From positions 25,710,501-25,774,500 of the forward strand of contig NC_092580.1 in the NCBI RefSeq assembly GCF_037975245.1: DNA of 64,000 bases, written 5' to 3'. Below the pieces are notes generated by a model, which saw only the letters and a list, made by a program, of their open reading frames with translations, did no database searches and had not been told where the DNA came from. Below, piece after piece: positions 42,216 to 54,499 of the stretch. Each line of letters begins with the position of its first letter. Position 1 is the first letter of the stretch. The position numbers and the translations under genes were made by a program. Source of the DNA: Apostichopus japonicus (Eukaryota > Echinodermata > Holothuroidea > Aspidochirotida > Stichopodidae).

Positions 42216-45200
42216 ACGGTGAAAATAAGATGGTCAAAAATTAATATTAGAATGTTCATTAAATTCTCACACACATTATGGGGACCCTAATAGTTGGAAA
42301 AAAAAACCTTCTACTTTACATTTAATATACATCACCTTAATCTATGCTGTTGGAAATGGTAAAAAAATCTTTCTCAAATAACAGGAGAAAGCCATAACAG
42401 TGTACATCCCTATTTTCTCTATGATATATCAAATTGTATGAATACAGCACATGCAACAGCATATATATTCTGATTAGGGCTTTCCAATCATCCCCACCCC
42501 TCATTCCCACTCAACTAGTGAAATGACATCAAAACATTATTTATACATAATATCACATTATTAGGGCGTTATGGAGGTCTGACCCTGTATACGGTACCTG
42601 ATTCCATAGTAACCCACACCACTTGCCACATGCAATGATCTAGATAGAGTGATAGTGTACAAACTGTAATTTTCAGGACATATCAAACTTTACGTAGCAG
42701 GTAGAAAAGCAAATAGACGACCAATAGGGCAGCCAAGTCAATTGGACACCCCCCACCCCTCCCCGACCCTCCATCCCATTCAACAAGGATGAATACACAT
42801 AACATCCTATGCTTTCAAATATTTGATCCTAATGATAGCTCTAACCTACATATAGCTGCTTTCCCAGTTTCCCCCTCCAGCAACCCCCCCCCCCTCCCTT
42901 TTGCCCAACATTATGGTTCCACATATGGGTGGAGCCTGTAAAAGTTGGACAAGATCATTTTCTACACTGATGCATTTGAGATTAAGCAGTTCATCAATTT
43001 GGAATGACATCAAAACTTTGAAACGGTGAAAATAAGATGGTCAAAAATTAATATTAGACCGTTCATTAAATTCTCACACACATTATGGGGACCCTAATAG
43101 TTGGAAAAAAAAACTTCTACTTTACATTTAATATATATCACCTTAATCTATGCTGTTGGAAATGGTAAAAAAATCTTTCTCAAACAATAGGAGAAAGCCA
43201 TAACAGTGTACATCCCTATTTTCTCTATAATATATCAAATTGTATGAATACAGCACATGCAACAGCATATATATTCTGATTAGGGCTTTCCAATCATACC
43301 CACCCCTCATTCCCACTCAACTAGTGGAATGACATCAAAACATTATTTATACATAATATCACATTATTAGGGCGTTATGGAGGTCTGACCCTGTATACGG
43401 TACCTGATTCCATAGTAACCCACACCACTTGCCACATGCAATGATCTAGATAGAGTGATAGTGTACAAACTGTAATTTTCAGGACATATCAAACTTTACG
43501 TAGCAGGTAGAAAAGCAAATAGACGACCAATAGGGCAGCCAAGTCAATTGGACACCCCCCACCCCTCCCCGACCCTCCATCCCATTCAACAAGGATGAAT
43601 ACACATAAAATCCTATGCTTTCAAATATTTGATCCTAATGATAGCTCTAACCTACATATAGCTGCTTTCCCAGTTTCCCCCTTCAGAAATCCCCCCCCCC
43701 CTTTTGCCCAACATTATGGTTCCACATATGGGTGGAGCCTGTAAAAGTTGGACAAGATCATTTTCTACACTGATGTATTTGAGATTAAGCAGTTCATCAA
43801 TTTGGAATGACATCAAAACTTTGAAACGGTGAAAATAAGATGGTCAAAAATTAATATTAGAATGTTCATTAAATTCTCACACACATTATGGGGACCCTAA
43901 TAGTTGGAAAAAAAAACCTTCTACTTTACATTTAATATACATCACCTTAATCTATGCTGTTGGAAATGGTAAAAAAATCTTTCTCAAACAATAGGAGAAA
44001 GCCATAACGTGTACATCCCTATTTTCTCTATGATATATCAAATTGTATGAATACAGCACATGCAACAGCATATATATTCTGATTAGGGCTTTCCAATCAT
44101 CCCCACCCCTCATTCCCACTCAACTAGTGGAATGACATCAAAACATTATATATACATAATATCACATTATTAGGGCGTTATGGAGGTCTGACCCTGTATA
44201 CGGTACCTGATTCCATAGTAACCCACACCACTTGCCACATGCAATGATCTAGATAGAGTGATAGACAAACTGTAATTATCAGGACATATCAAACTTTACG
44301 TAGCAGGTAGAAAAGCAAATAGACGACCAATAGGGCAGCCAAGTCAATTGGACACCCCCCACCCCTCCCCGACCCTCCATCCCATTCAACAAGGATGAAT
44401 ACACATAAAATCCTATGCTTTCAAATATTTGATCCTAATGATAGCTCTAACCTACATATAGCTGCTTTCCCAGTTTCCCCCTCCAGCAACCCCCCCCCCC
44501 TCCCTTTTGCCCAACATTATGGTTCCACATATGGGTGGAACCTGTAAAAGTTGGACAAGATCATTTTCTACACTGATGCATTTGAGATTAAGCTGTTCAT
44601 CAATTTGGAATGACATCAAAACTTTGAAACGGTGAAAATAAGATGGTCAAAAATTAATATTAGACCGTTCATTAAATTCTCACACACATTATGGGGACCC
44701 TAATAGTTGGAAAAAAAAACTTCTACTTTACATTTAATATATATCACCTTAATCTATGCTGTTGGAAATGGTAAAAAAATCTTTCTCAAACAATAGGAGA
44801 AAGCCATAACAGTGTACATCCCTATTTTCTCTATGATATATCAAATTGTATGAATACAGCCCATGCAACAGCATATATATTCTGATTAGGGCTTTCCAAT
44901 CATCCCCACCCCTCATTCCCACTCAACTAGTGGAATGACATCAAAACATTATATATACATAATATCACATTATTAGGGCGTTATGGAGGTCTGACCCTGT
45001 ATACGGTACCTGATTCCATAGTAACCCACACCACTTGCCCCATGCAATGATCTAGATAGAGTGATAGTGTACAAACTGTAATTTTCAGGACATATCAAAC
45101 TTTACGTAGCAGGTAGAAAAGCAAATAGACGACCAATAGGGCAGCCAAGTCAATTGGACACCCGAACCCCTCCCCGACCCTCCATCCCATTCAACAAGGA

Positions 45201-46249
45201 TGAATACACATAAAATCCTATGCTTTCAAATATTTGATCCTAATGATAGCTCTAACCTACATATAGCTGCTTTCCCAGTTTCCCCCTTCAGAAATCCCCG
45301 CCCCCCCCTTTTGCCCAACATTATGGTTCCACATATGGGTGGAGCCTGTAAAAGTTGGACAAGATCATTTTCTACACTGATGTATTTGAGATTAAGCAGT
45401 TCATCAATTTGGAATGACATCAAAACTTTGAAACGGTGAAAATAAGATGGTCAAAAATTAATATTAGAATGTTCATTAAATTCTCACACACATTATGGGG
45501 ACCCTAATAGTTGGAAAAAAAAACCTTCTACTTTACATTTAATATACATCACCTTAATCTATGCTGTTGGAAATGGTAAAAAAATCTTTCTCAAACAGTA
45601 GGAGAAAGCCATAACAGTGTACATCCCTATTTTCTCTATGATATATCAAATTGTATGAATACAGCCCATGCAACAGCATATATATTCTGATTAGGGCTTT
45701 CCAATCATCCCCACCCCTCATTCCCACTCAACTAGTGGAATGACATCAAAACATTATTTATACATAATATCACATTATTAGGGCGTTATGGAGGTCTGAC
45801 CCTGTATACGGTACCTGATTCCATAGTAACCCGCACCACTTGCCACATGCAATGATCTAGATAGAGTGATAGTGTACAAACTGTCATTTTCAGGACATAT
45901 CAAACTTTACGTAGCAGGTAGAAAAGCAAATAGACGACCAATAGGGCAGCCAAGTCAATTGGACACCCCCCACCCCTCCCCGACCCTCCATCCCATTCAA
46001 CAAGGATGAATACACATAAAATCCTATGCTTTCAAATATTTGATCCTAATGATAGCTCTAACCTACATATAGCTGCTTTCCCAGTTTCCCCCTTCAGCAA
46101 TCCCCGCCCCCCCCCCCCCCCCTTTTGCCCAACATTATGGTTCCACATATGGGTGGAGCCTGTAAAAGTTGGACAAGATCATTTTCTACACTGATGTATT
46201 TGAGATTAAGCAGTTCATCAATTTGAATGACATCAAAACTTTGAAACGG

Positions 46250-48060
46250 TGAAAATAAGATGGTCAAAAATTAATATTAGACTGTTCATTAAATTCTCAC
46301 ACACATTATGGGGACCCTAATAGTTGAAAAAAAAAACCTTCGACATTACATTTAATATACATCACCTTAATCTATGCTGTTGGAAATGGTAAAAAAAAAT
46401 CTTTCTCAAACAATAGGAGAAAGCCATAACAGTGTACATCCCTATTTTCTCTATAATATATCAAATTGTATGAATGTAGCACATGCAACAGCATATATTC
46501 TGATTAGGGCTTTCCAATCATCCCCACCCCTGATTCCCACTCAACTAGTGGAATGACATCAAAACATTATTTATACATAATATCACAATATTAGGGCGTT
46601 ATGGAGGTCTGACCCTGTATTCGGTACCTGATTCCATAGTAACCCACACCACTTGCCACACGCAATGAGCTAGATAGAGTGATAGTGTACAAACTGTCAT
46701 TTTCAGGACATATCAAACTTTACGTAGCAGGGAGAAAAGCAAATAGACGACCAATAGGGCAACCAAGTCAATTGGACCCCCCTCACCCCTCCCCGACCCT
46801 CCATCCCATTCAACAAGGATGAATACACATAACATCCTATGCTTTCAAATATTTGATCCTAATGATAGCTCTAACCTACATATAGCTGCTTTCCCAGTTT
46901 CCTCCTCCAGCAACCCCCCCCTTTTGCCCTACATGATGGTTCCACATGTGGGTGGAGCCTGTAAAAGTTGGACAAGGAAATTTTATACACTGATGTATTT
47001 GAGATTAAGCAGTTCACCAATTTGGAATGACATCAAAACTTTGAAATGGTGAAAATAAGATGGTCAAAAATTAATATTAGACTGTTCATTAAATTCTCAC
47101 ACACATTATGGGGACCCTAATAGTTGGAAAAAAAAACCTTCGACATTACATTTAATATACATCACCTTAATCTATGCTGTTGGAAATGGTAAAATAAATC
47201 TTTCTCAAACAATAGGAAAAAGCCATAACAGTGTACATCCCTATTTTCTCTATAATATATCAAATTGTATGAATGTAGCACATGCAACAGCATATATTCT
47301 GATTAGGGCTTTCCAATCATCCCCACCCCTCATTTCAGCTCAATTAGTGGAATGACATCAAAACATTATTTATACATAATATCACAATATTAGGACGTTA
47401 TGGAGGTCTGACCCTGTATACGGTACCTGATTCCATAGTAACCCGCACCACTTGCCACATGCAATGAGCTAGATAGTGTGATAGTGTTCAAACTGTAATT
47501 TTCAAGACATATCAAACTTTACGTAGCAAGGAGAAAAGCAAATAGACAACCAAGAGGGCAGCCAAGTCAATTTGACCCCCCCACCCCTCCCCGACCCTCC
47601 ATCCCATTCAACAAGGATGAATACACATAAAATCCTATGCTTTCAAATATTTGATCCTAATGATAGCTCTAACCTACATATAGCTGCTTTCCCAGTTTCC
47701 CCCTCCAGCAACCCCCCCCCCACAACTTCTGCCCCACATGATGGTTCCACATATGGGTGGACCCTGTAAATGTTGGACAAGGTAATTTTCTACACGGATG
47801 TATTTGAGATTAAGCAGTTCACCAATTTGGAATGACATCAAAACTTTGAAACGGTGAAAATAAGATGGTCAAAAATTAATATTACTATGTTCATTAAATT
47901 CTCACACACATTGGGACCCTAATAGTTGAAAAAAAACCTTCTGCATTACATTTAATATACATCACCTTAATCTATGCTGTTGGAAATGGTAAAAAAAATT
48001 CTTTCTCGAACAATAGGAGAAAGCCATAACAGTGTACATCCCTATTTTCTCTATGATATA
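46250..48060 (+). repeat. Right-edge block, copy 1 (repeated at about 50,265-52,080)
   Basis: This block shares with the array end the variants GAATGTAGCACATG, CCCCTGATTCCCAC, CACAATATTAGG, CTGTATTCGGTACC, TTTCCTCCTCCAGC, CCTACATGATGGTTCCACATG, CATTTCAGCTCAATTAG, GTGTTCAAACTG and ATTACTATGTTC in the same order, at an offset of about 4,015-4,018 bp. These units are visibly more diverged from the array consensus than interior ones, as expected of satellite edges. Confidence 0.85.
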
Positions 48061-48420
48061 TCAAATTGTATGAATACAGCACATGCAACAGCATATATAT
48101 TCTGATTAGGGCTTTCCAATCATCCCCACCCCTCATTCCCACTCAACTAGTGAAATGACATCAAAACATTATTTATACATAATATCACATTATTAGGGCG
48201 TTATGGAGGTCTGACCCTGTATACGGTACCTGATTCCATAGTAACCCACACCACTTGCCACATGCAATGATCTAGATAGAGTGATAGTGTACAAACTGTA
48301 ATTATCAGGACATATCAAACTTTACGTAGCAGGTAGAAAAGCAAATAGACGACCAATAGGGCAGCCAAGTCAATTGGACACCCCCCACCCCTCCCCGACC
48401 CTCCATCCCATTCAACAAGG

Positions 48421-51400
48421 ATGAATACACATAAAATCCTATGCTTTCAAATATTTGATCCTAATGATAGCTCTAACCTACATATAGCTGCTTTCCCAGT
48501 TTCCCCCTCCAGCAACCCCCCCCCTCCCTTTTGCCCAACATTATGGTTCCACATATGGGTGGAGCCTGTAAAAGTTGGACAAGATCATTTTCTACACTGA
48601 TGCATTTGAGATTAAGCAGTTCATCAATTTGGAATGACATCAAAACTTTGAAACGGTGAAAATAAGATGGTCAAAAATTAATATTAGACTGTTCATTAAA
48701 TTCTCACACACATTATGGGGACCCTAATAGTTGAAAAAAAAAACCTTCGACATTACATTTAATATACATCACCTTAATCTATGCTGTTGGAAATGGTAAA
48801 AAAAAATCTTTCTCAAACAATAGGAGAAAGCCATAACAGTGTACATCCCTATTTTCTCTATAATATATCAAATTGTATGAATGTAGCACATGCAACAGCA
48901 TATATTCTGATTAGGGCTTTCCAATCATCCCCACCCCTGATTCCCACTCAACTAGTGGAATGACATCAAAACATTATTTATACATAATATCACAATATTA
49001 GGGCGTTATGGAGGTCTGACCCTGTATTCGGTACCTGATTCCATAGTAACCCACACCACTTGCCACACGTAATGAGCTAGATAGAGTGATAGTGTACAAA
49101 CTGTCATTTTCAGGACATATCAAACTTTACGTAGCAGGGAGAAAAGCAAATAGACGACCAATAGGGCAACCAAGTCAATTGGACCCCCCTCACCCCTCCC
49201 CGACCCTCCATCCCATTCAACAAGGATGAATACACATAACATCCTATGCTTTCAAATATTTGATCCTAATGATAGCTCTAACCTACATATAGCTGCTTTC
49301 CCAGTTTCCTCCTCCAGCAACCCCCCCCCCCCTTTTGCCCTACATGATGGTTCCACATGTGGGTGGAGCCTGTAAAAGTTGGACAAGGAAATTTTATACA
49401 CTGATGTATTTGAGATTAAGCAGTTCACCAATTTGGAATGACATCAAAACTTTGAAATGGTGAAAATAAGATGGTCAAAAATTAATATTAGACTGTTCAT
49501 TAAATTCTCACACACATTATGGGGACCCTAATAGTTGGAAAAAAAACCCTTCGACATTACATTTAATATACATCACCTTAATCTATGCTGTTGGAAATGG
49601 TAAAATAAATCTTTCTCAAACAATAGGAAAAAGCCATAACAGTGTACATCCCTATTTTCTCTATAATATATCAAATTGTATGAATGTAGCACATGCAACA
49701 GCATATATTCTGATTAGGGCTTTCCAATCATCCCCACCCCTCATTTCAGCTCAATTAGTGGAATGACATCAAAACATTATTTATACATAATATCACAATA
49801 TTAGGACGTTATGGAGGTCTGACCCTGTATACGGTACCTGATTCCATAGTAACCCGCACCACTTGCCACATGCAATGATCTAGATAGAGTGATAGTGTAC
49901 AAACTGTAATTATCAGGACATATCAAACTTTACGTAGCAGGTAGAAAAGCAAATAGACGACCAATAGGGCAGCCAAGTCAATTGGACACCCCCCACCCCT
50001 CCCCGACCCTCCATCCCATTCAACAAGGATGAATACACATAAAATCCTATGCTTTCAAATATTTGATCCTAATGATAGCTCTAACCTACATATAGCTGCT
50101 TTCCCAGTTTCCCCCTCCAGCAACCCCCCCCCTCCCTTTTGCCCAACATTATGGTTCCACATATGGGTGGAGCCTGTAAAAGTTGGACAAGATCATTTTC
50201 TACACTGATGCATTTGAGATTAAGCAGTTCATCAATTTGGAATGACATCAAAACTTTGAAACGGTGAAAATAAGATGGTCAAAAATTAATATTAGACTGT
50301 TCATTAAATTCTCACACACATTATGGGGACCCTAATAGTTGAAAAAAAAAACCTTCGACATTACATTTAATATACATCACCTTAATCTATGCTGTTGGAA
50401 ATGGTAAAAAAAAATCTTTCTCAAACAATAGGAGAAAGCCATAACAGTGTACATCCCTATTTTCTCTATAATATATCAAATTGTATGAATGTAGCACATG
50501 CAACAGCATATATTCTGATTAGGGCTTTCCAATCATCCCCACCCCTGATTCCCACTCAACTAGTGGAATGACATCAAAACATTATTTATACATAATATCA
50601 CAATATTAGGGCGTTATGGAGGTCTGACCCTGTATTCGGTACCTGATTCCATAGTAACCCACACCACTTGCCACACGCAATGAGCTAGATAGAGTGATAG
50701 TGTACAAACTGTCATTTTCAGGACATATCAAACTTTACGTAGCAGGGAGAAAAGCAAATAGACGACCAATAGGGCAACCAAGTCAATTGGACCCCCCTCA
50801 CCCCTCCCCGACCCTCCATCCCATTCAACAAGGATGAATACACATAACATCCTATGCTTTCAAATATTTGATCCTAATGATAGCTCTAACCTACATATAG
50901 CTGCTTTCCCAGTTTCCTCCTCCAGCAACCCCCCCCCCCTTTTGCCCTACATGATGGTTCCACATGTGGGTGGAGCCTGTAAAAGTTGGACAAGGAAATT
51001 TTATACACTGATGTATTTGAGATTAAGCAGTTCACCAATTTGGAATGACATCAAAACTTTGAAATGGTGAAAATAAGATGGTCAAAAATTAATATTAGAC
51101 TGTTCATTAAATTCTCACACACATTATGGGGACCCTAATAGTTGGAAAAAAAACCCTTCGACATTACATTTAATATACATCACCTTAATCTATGCTGTTG
51201 GAAATGGTAAAATAAATCTTTCTCAAACAATAGGAAAAAGCCATAACAGTGTACATCCCTATTTTCTCTATAATATATCAAATTGTATGAATGTAGCACA
51301 TGCAACAGCATATATTCTGATTAGGGCTTTCCAATCATCCCCACCCCTCATTTCAGCTCAATTAGTGGAATGACATCAAAACATTATTTATACATAATAT

Positions 51401-51634
51401 CACAATATTAGGACGTTATGGAGGTCTGACCCTGTATACGGTACCTGATTCCATAGTAACCCGCACCACTTGCCACATGCAATGAGCTAGATAGTGTGAT
51501 AGTGTTCAAACTGTAATTTTCAAGACATATCAAACTTTACGTAGCAAGGAGAAAAGCAAATAGACAACCAAGAGGGCAGCCAAGTCAATTGGACCCCCCC
51601 ACCCCTCCCCGACCCTCCATCCCATTCAACAAGG
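48421..51634 (+). repeat. Recent 2-unit tandem duplication (1,608-bp period) near the array edge
   Basis: Units at 48,421 and 49,226 are repeated by units at 50,029 and 50,834. Marker offsets are 1,608 for both (48,421/50,029 and 49,226/50,834). The duplication joint is visible as a chimeric stretch near 49,855-49,878: sequence on the left (CACAATATTAGGACG, CCCGCACCAC) matches one unit type, while sequence on the right (AATGATCTAGATAGAG, GTAATTATCAGG) matches the type preceding 48,421. Confidence 0.85.
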
Positions 51635-52107
51635 ATGAATACACATAAAATCCTATGCTTTCAAATATTTGATCCTAATGATAGCTCTAACCTACATATA
51701 GCTGCTTTCCCAGTTTCCCCCTCCAGCAACCCCCCCCCTCCCTTTTGCCCAACATTATGGTTCCACATATGGGTGGAGCCTGTAAAAGTTGGACAAGGTA
51801 ATTTTCTACACGGATGTATTTGAGATTAAGCAGTTCACCAATTTGGAATGACATCAAAACTTTGAAACGGTGAAAATAAGATGGTCAAAAATTAATATTA
51901 CTATGTTCATTAAATTCTCACACACATTGGGACCCTAATAGTTGAAAAAAAACCTTCTGCATTACATTTAATATACATCACCTTAATCTATGCTGTTGGA
52001 AATGGTAAAAAAAATTCTTTCTCGAACAATAGGAGAAAGCCATAACAGTGTACATCCCTATTTTCTCTATAATATATCAGATTGTATGACTTGTGTACAC
52101 TGTCGTG

Positions 52108-52520
52108 CTGGAGATGGTTGGGAAAGTGACATAGGAGCCCTATTTAGACCATTTTATGTAGCAAATGCTACATTTCTGTAGTTTGATATGTCTTTGAAAC
52201 TACAGATTGTACACTGTTTTGAAGTTCATTGCATGGGGCAGGTGGAATGGGCCCATGGGGAATCAGGTACTTCATACTTCGAGTACTTTATTCAGGGTTT
52301 GACATTTCATAATGGCCTAATATTTCAATGTTAATGTCTATTTAATGCTTTGATGTCATTCCACTTGTTGATTGGAAATGGGGGATAAGGTGACCACCCA
52401 ATTAAGCTATATGCTGTTGCATATGCTAGATCTATAAAGTTTGGCATGCCTTGGAAAGTACACTACCTTTTAACCTTTTCCCCTATTCTTTGTCAAATAT
52501 TTTATCATATTCTCACATAG
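52108..52520 (-). repeat. Diverged inverted copy of half a satellite unit at the array edge
   Basis: Read on the minus strand, this stretch aligns collinearly with about 360-400 bp of the unit. Matching islands on the + strand here, each the reverse complement of unit sequence, are GTTTGATATGTC (52,181), CATTGCATGGGGCAGGTGG (52,228), GGAATCAGGTAC (52,259), TGATGTCATTCCACTTGTTG (52,350), TATGCTGTTGCATATGCT (52,409) and GTACACTA (52,458). Substitutions and small indels between islands suggest far greater divergence than between any two array units. It carries the GCCCCATGC and TAGTGGAATG variants found in only some array units. Between the array end (52,088) and this copy are about 20 bp of unassigned sequence. 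Confidence 0.88.
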
Positions 52521-53480
52521 ATATTGTTTTTCTGCTCTCTTACAGACAAGGGCTGGCTGTCTGGCACAGTACTATCATATAAATGCTCAAGTTGGTATAT
52601 CAAGGCTGCTTGGTTCCATATTATATAATGTTGTGTTGGGACCTCCGGATATGAAATAAACATGTTCTTGGATTTTGTCAGCTGGGTTGGTTTCAAGCAA
52701 TCAATTCTTGCATAGTGGATATGTCAGCACTATAGCAACAGATCATACTGATTGGTGAAGTTCAGCTCTATGCACAATATTCATTTCAGAGAATCTTTGT
52801 TTCTTGTGTTCAGTTCTTTGATTATCATACATTTTGGAGACCATTGAGCACATTGTATTATATCACCATGCATTGATCTTGATATTATGTTGATGTTTAT
52901 TAAACTGAGATGGTATGTGTTTGAGGAGTTTTAGTACTAAAGAAAATATTATGATGCAAGAGAAAGGCATAATTAGAAAATTTACAAAACATTTGTGAAC
53001 ATCATACTTTGTCAATGTGACAGGAAGATTAGCTATGATGAAATATAATATATACCATACCATATATTATACCAGTGAAAATTATACTTTTTTAAAGATA
53101 AAGTGATGTACTGTTGATATTTGTCTTGAAACAGTTCCACATGTATGGACAAATCTGTTGCAATGTAGATACATAGGGTGCATCATATGCCAAGAATTGA
53201 ATAAAATTCTACTGTATATATCTACAAGCTGACACCTATTAATGCATTTTCATTATGTAACCCTCTACTTCCTCTACAATATCTGTAATATCCTCTCTAT
53301 GTTTCCACACAGTTGTATAAAAGCTCTTCTTTTTTTCTGGTTTTTTTTGTGCTACTATTTTACAGGGCACGAAGGGTGTTGTTTTGGCTGTGTTTTTTCC
53401 AAGGAGGAAGGTGGATTACCCCCCTCCCCCCGGTTCCCCACCTTCACCTTATGCTGAAATTATCCCCCTATTTTGAATCA
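52521..53480. other. AT-rich stretch with no supported gene
   Basis: No exon with matching splice sites and a continuing frame was recognised on either strand. Open frames on both strands are short, and the + strand ones near 53,242-53,498 run through a pyrimidine-rich stretch ending TTTTACAG that resembles a splice acceptor followed by low-complexity C-rich sequence (53,419-53,437). It may be intergenic DNA or part of a 5' intron of the downstream gene. Confidence 0.5.
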
Positions 53481-53780
53481 AATTTAGTCAAGTGGTGATG
53501 CCAACCAACATGGAGTGTTTGAACAGCAGCTTGGTTTTGAACTGTTATTTAGGTAAACAGTTCAATTAAATGTTTCCTGTGTGGGAGAGGACAAAGGTGC
53601 CCACTTAAGGCTTGGAAAAGTTGGCCAGTATTGTTATCCTATATTTACCATTGCATTCTTTCAAAATTGCATGGAATTAAAATTTGAGGGATGTATCAGG
53701 AAATAAGTTCCATATGCAACAAACCAATATATGGCATCCTTCCATGACAATTGTGAAATGCCAGATGTCTTTTTCAATCA

Positions 53781-53827
53781 TTATGCCTCCTCCTCCTCCA
53801 CTCCCCCCCCCCCCCCTTCCTCCACCC
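53781..53827 (+). repeat. CCT/poly-C simple sequence
   Basis: CCTCCTCCTCCTCCACTC is followed by a run of about 14 C and CTTCCTCCACCCC. Translation on either strand gives only proline-rich or glycine-rich low complexity, so the open frames crossing it (53,677-53,956) are not called as genes. It is the same compositional type as the C tracts of the satellite but shows no clear flanking homology to the unit. Confidence 0.8.
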
Positions 53828-54229
53828 CAGAAATTACTTCCAATAACACTATGGAATATAATTACATTGGTAATGATTAAAATTATGTGGCTTGAAGTGT
53901 TTTTTTTTTCATTTTTCGATATCAACCTTTCTGCAAAATCTATAATGTGTCCCTAATGATCATTATTTGAAGTAACACACTATTTTCCCCATCATACCCC
54001 CTTCGGCATCCCAGGAATGGATAATAAGCACATTTCGATCATGAACAGTTAGAAGTAGTGCTTCTCAAATGATATCCAGCTGATACCAGTTTCAAACAAG
54101 TCTGTGGCCAACTCACTTGTCATGTGTGAAGTAATTTTTTCCCTCATCACCCCCCCTTCCCCTTCCCCATGATATACTGACAATGGTACAGAAGCATGCT
54201 ACATTGATTATGATTGAAATAACAAACTT

Positions 54230-54470
54230 CCAGTGAGGTCCCCATAAACCAATTCAGTGTGTGTTAAGTCAGTAGTGAGTCCCCACAAGTAATGTGGAAT
54301 GTCTTGTATAGTAACACTATAACAAAAGTAAATAAAAACATAAATAATACCTAACTTAATTTTGGATGGAAAGGTCATTACAAATTCAAAGTTTGAAGCC
54401 TCTGTGATCATTGTAACTAACGGTCCCCATAATGATAGCCAAAAGGTTGAGTCCCCGTAAACCACCTTAC
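54230..54470. repeat. Small element with four GTCCCC-type motifs
   Basis: GGTCCCCATAAACC (54,237), GAGTCCCCACAAG (54,277), GGTCCCCATAATG (54,421) and GAGTCCCCGTAAACC (54,449) lie within 230 bp and are followed directly by a (GT)n tract. The paired motifs at the two ends and the adjoining microsatellite suggest a short dispersed, non-autonomous repeat. The 85-residue minus-strand open frame across it (54,208-54,465) merely reflects these motifs (recurring VYGD/LWG residues) and is not called a gene. Confidence 0.45.
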
Positions 54471-54473
54471 GCC

Positions 54474-54499
54474 TGTATGTGTGCGTGTGTGTGTGTGTA
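54474..54499 (+). repeat. (GT)n microsatellite
   Basis: TGTATGTGTGCGTGTGTGTG continues in GT steps to about 54,499. It is an imperfect dinucleotide repeat abutting the GTCCCC-motif element. Confidence 0.9.

Larger units (their letters stand above)
1..52088 (+). repeat. Satellite array, ~807-bp unit, 64 complete unit starts plus left partial
   Basis: Tandem head-to-tail repeats in one orientation. Using the motif ATGAATACACATAA as the phase marker, unit starts fall at 774, 1583, 2386, 3194, 4001, 4808, 5609, 6416, 7224, 8031, 8836, 9644, 10445, 11253, 12060, 12867, 13675, 14486, 15288, 16094, 16903, 17712, 18516, 19323, 20134, 20944, 21754, 22553, 23362, 24167, 24975, 25780, 26588, 27397, 28206, 29015, 29827, 30643, 31450, 32263, 33065, 33880, 34687, 35513, 36316, 37120, 37933, 38735, 39551, 40358, 41183, 41986, 42789, 43595, 44395, 45200, 46006, 46819, 47617, 48421, 49226, 50029, 50834 and 51635; the mean spacing is 807 bp. 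Unit landmarks are a poly-C tract about 105 bp after the marker, a poly-A tract about 300 bp after it, GTATACGGTACC, and a C-rich block just before the next marker. Units differ mainly by tract length and a limited set of shared point variants. The last unit is cut off near 52,088, about 453 bp after its marker. The family is not recognised, and no transposase or other long coding frame is present. Confidence 0.98.

Noticed and set aside
1-52088. CRISPR array or bacterial repeat system
   Set aside because: Units are about 807 bp with no short repeat-spacer alternation, no cas genes, and eukaryotic spliced exons lie next to it.
774-52181. Dozens of recurring small open frames (60-83 residues) beginning MNTHKILCF, MGTLIV or MLLEMV on the + strand, and MMSFQIDEL on the - strand
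   Set aside because: They are copies of the satellite unit. Poly-C and poly-A length changes switch their reading frames between neighbouring units, and many units lack them, so there is no sign of coding constraint.
52505-53063. Minus-strand frames of 63 and 66 residues
   Set aside because: No domain, no splice-site support, and the composition expected of AT-rich noncoding DNA.
53677-53956. Proline-rich (+) and glycine-rich (-) open frames of 82-90 residues
   Set aside because: They are translations of a CCT/poly-C simple repeat with no splice context.
54208-54465. 85-residue minus-strand open frame
   Set aside because: Its repeated residues reflect the GTCCCC motif of a probable short repeat; there is no recognisable domain.
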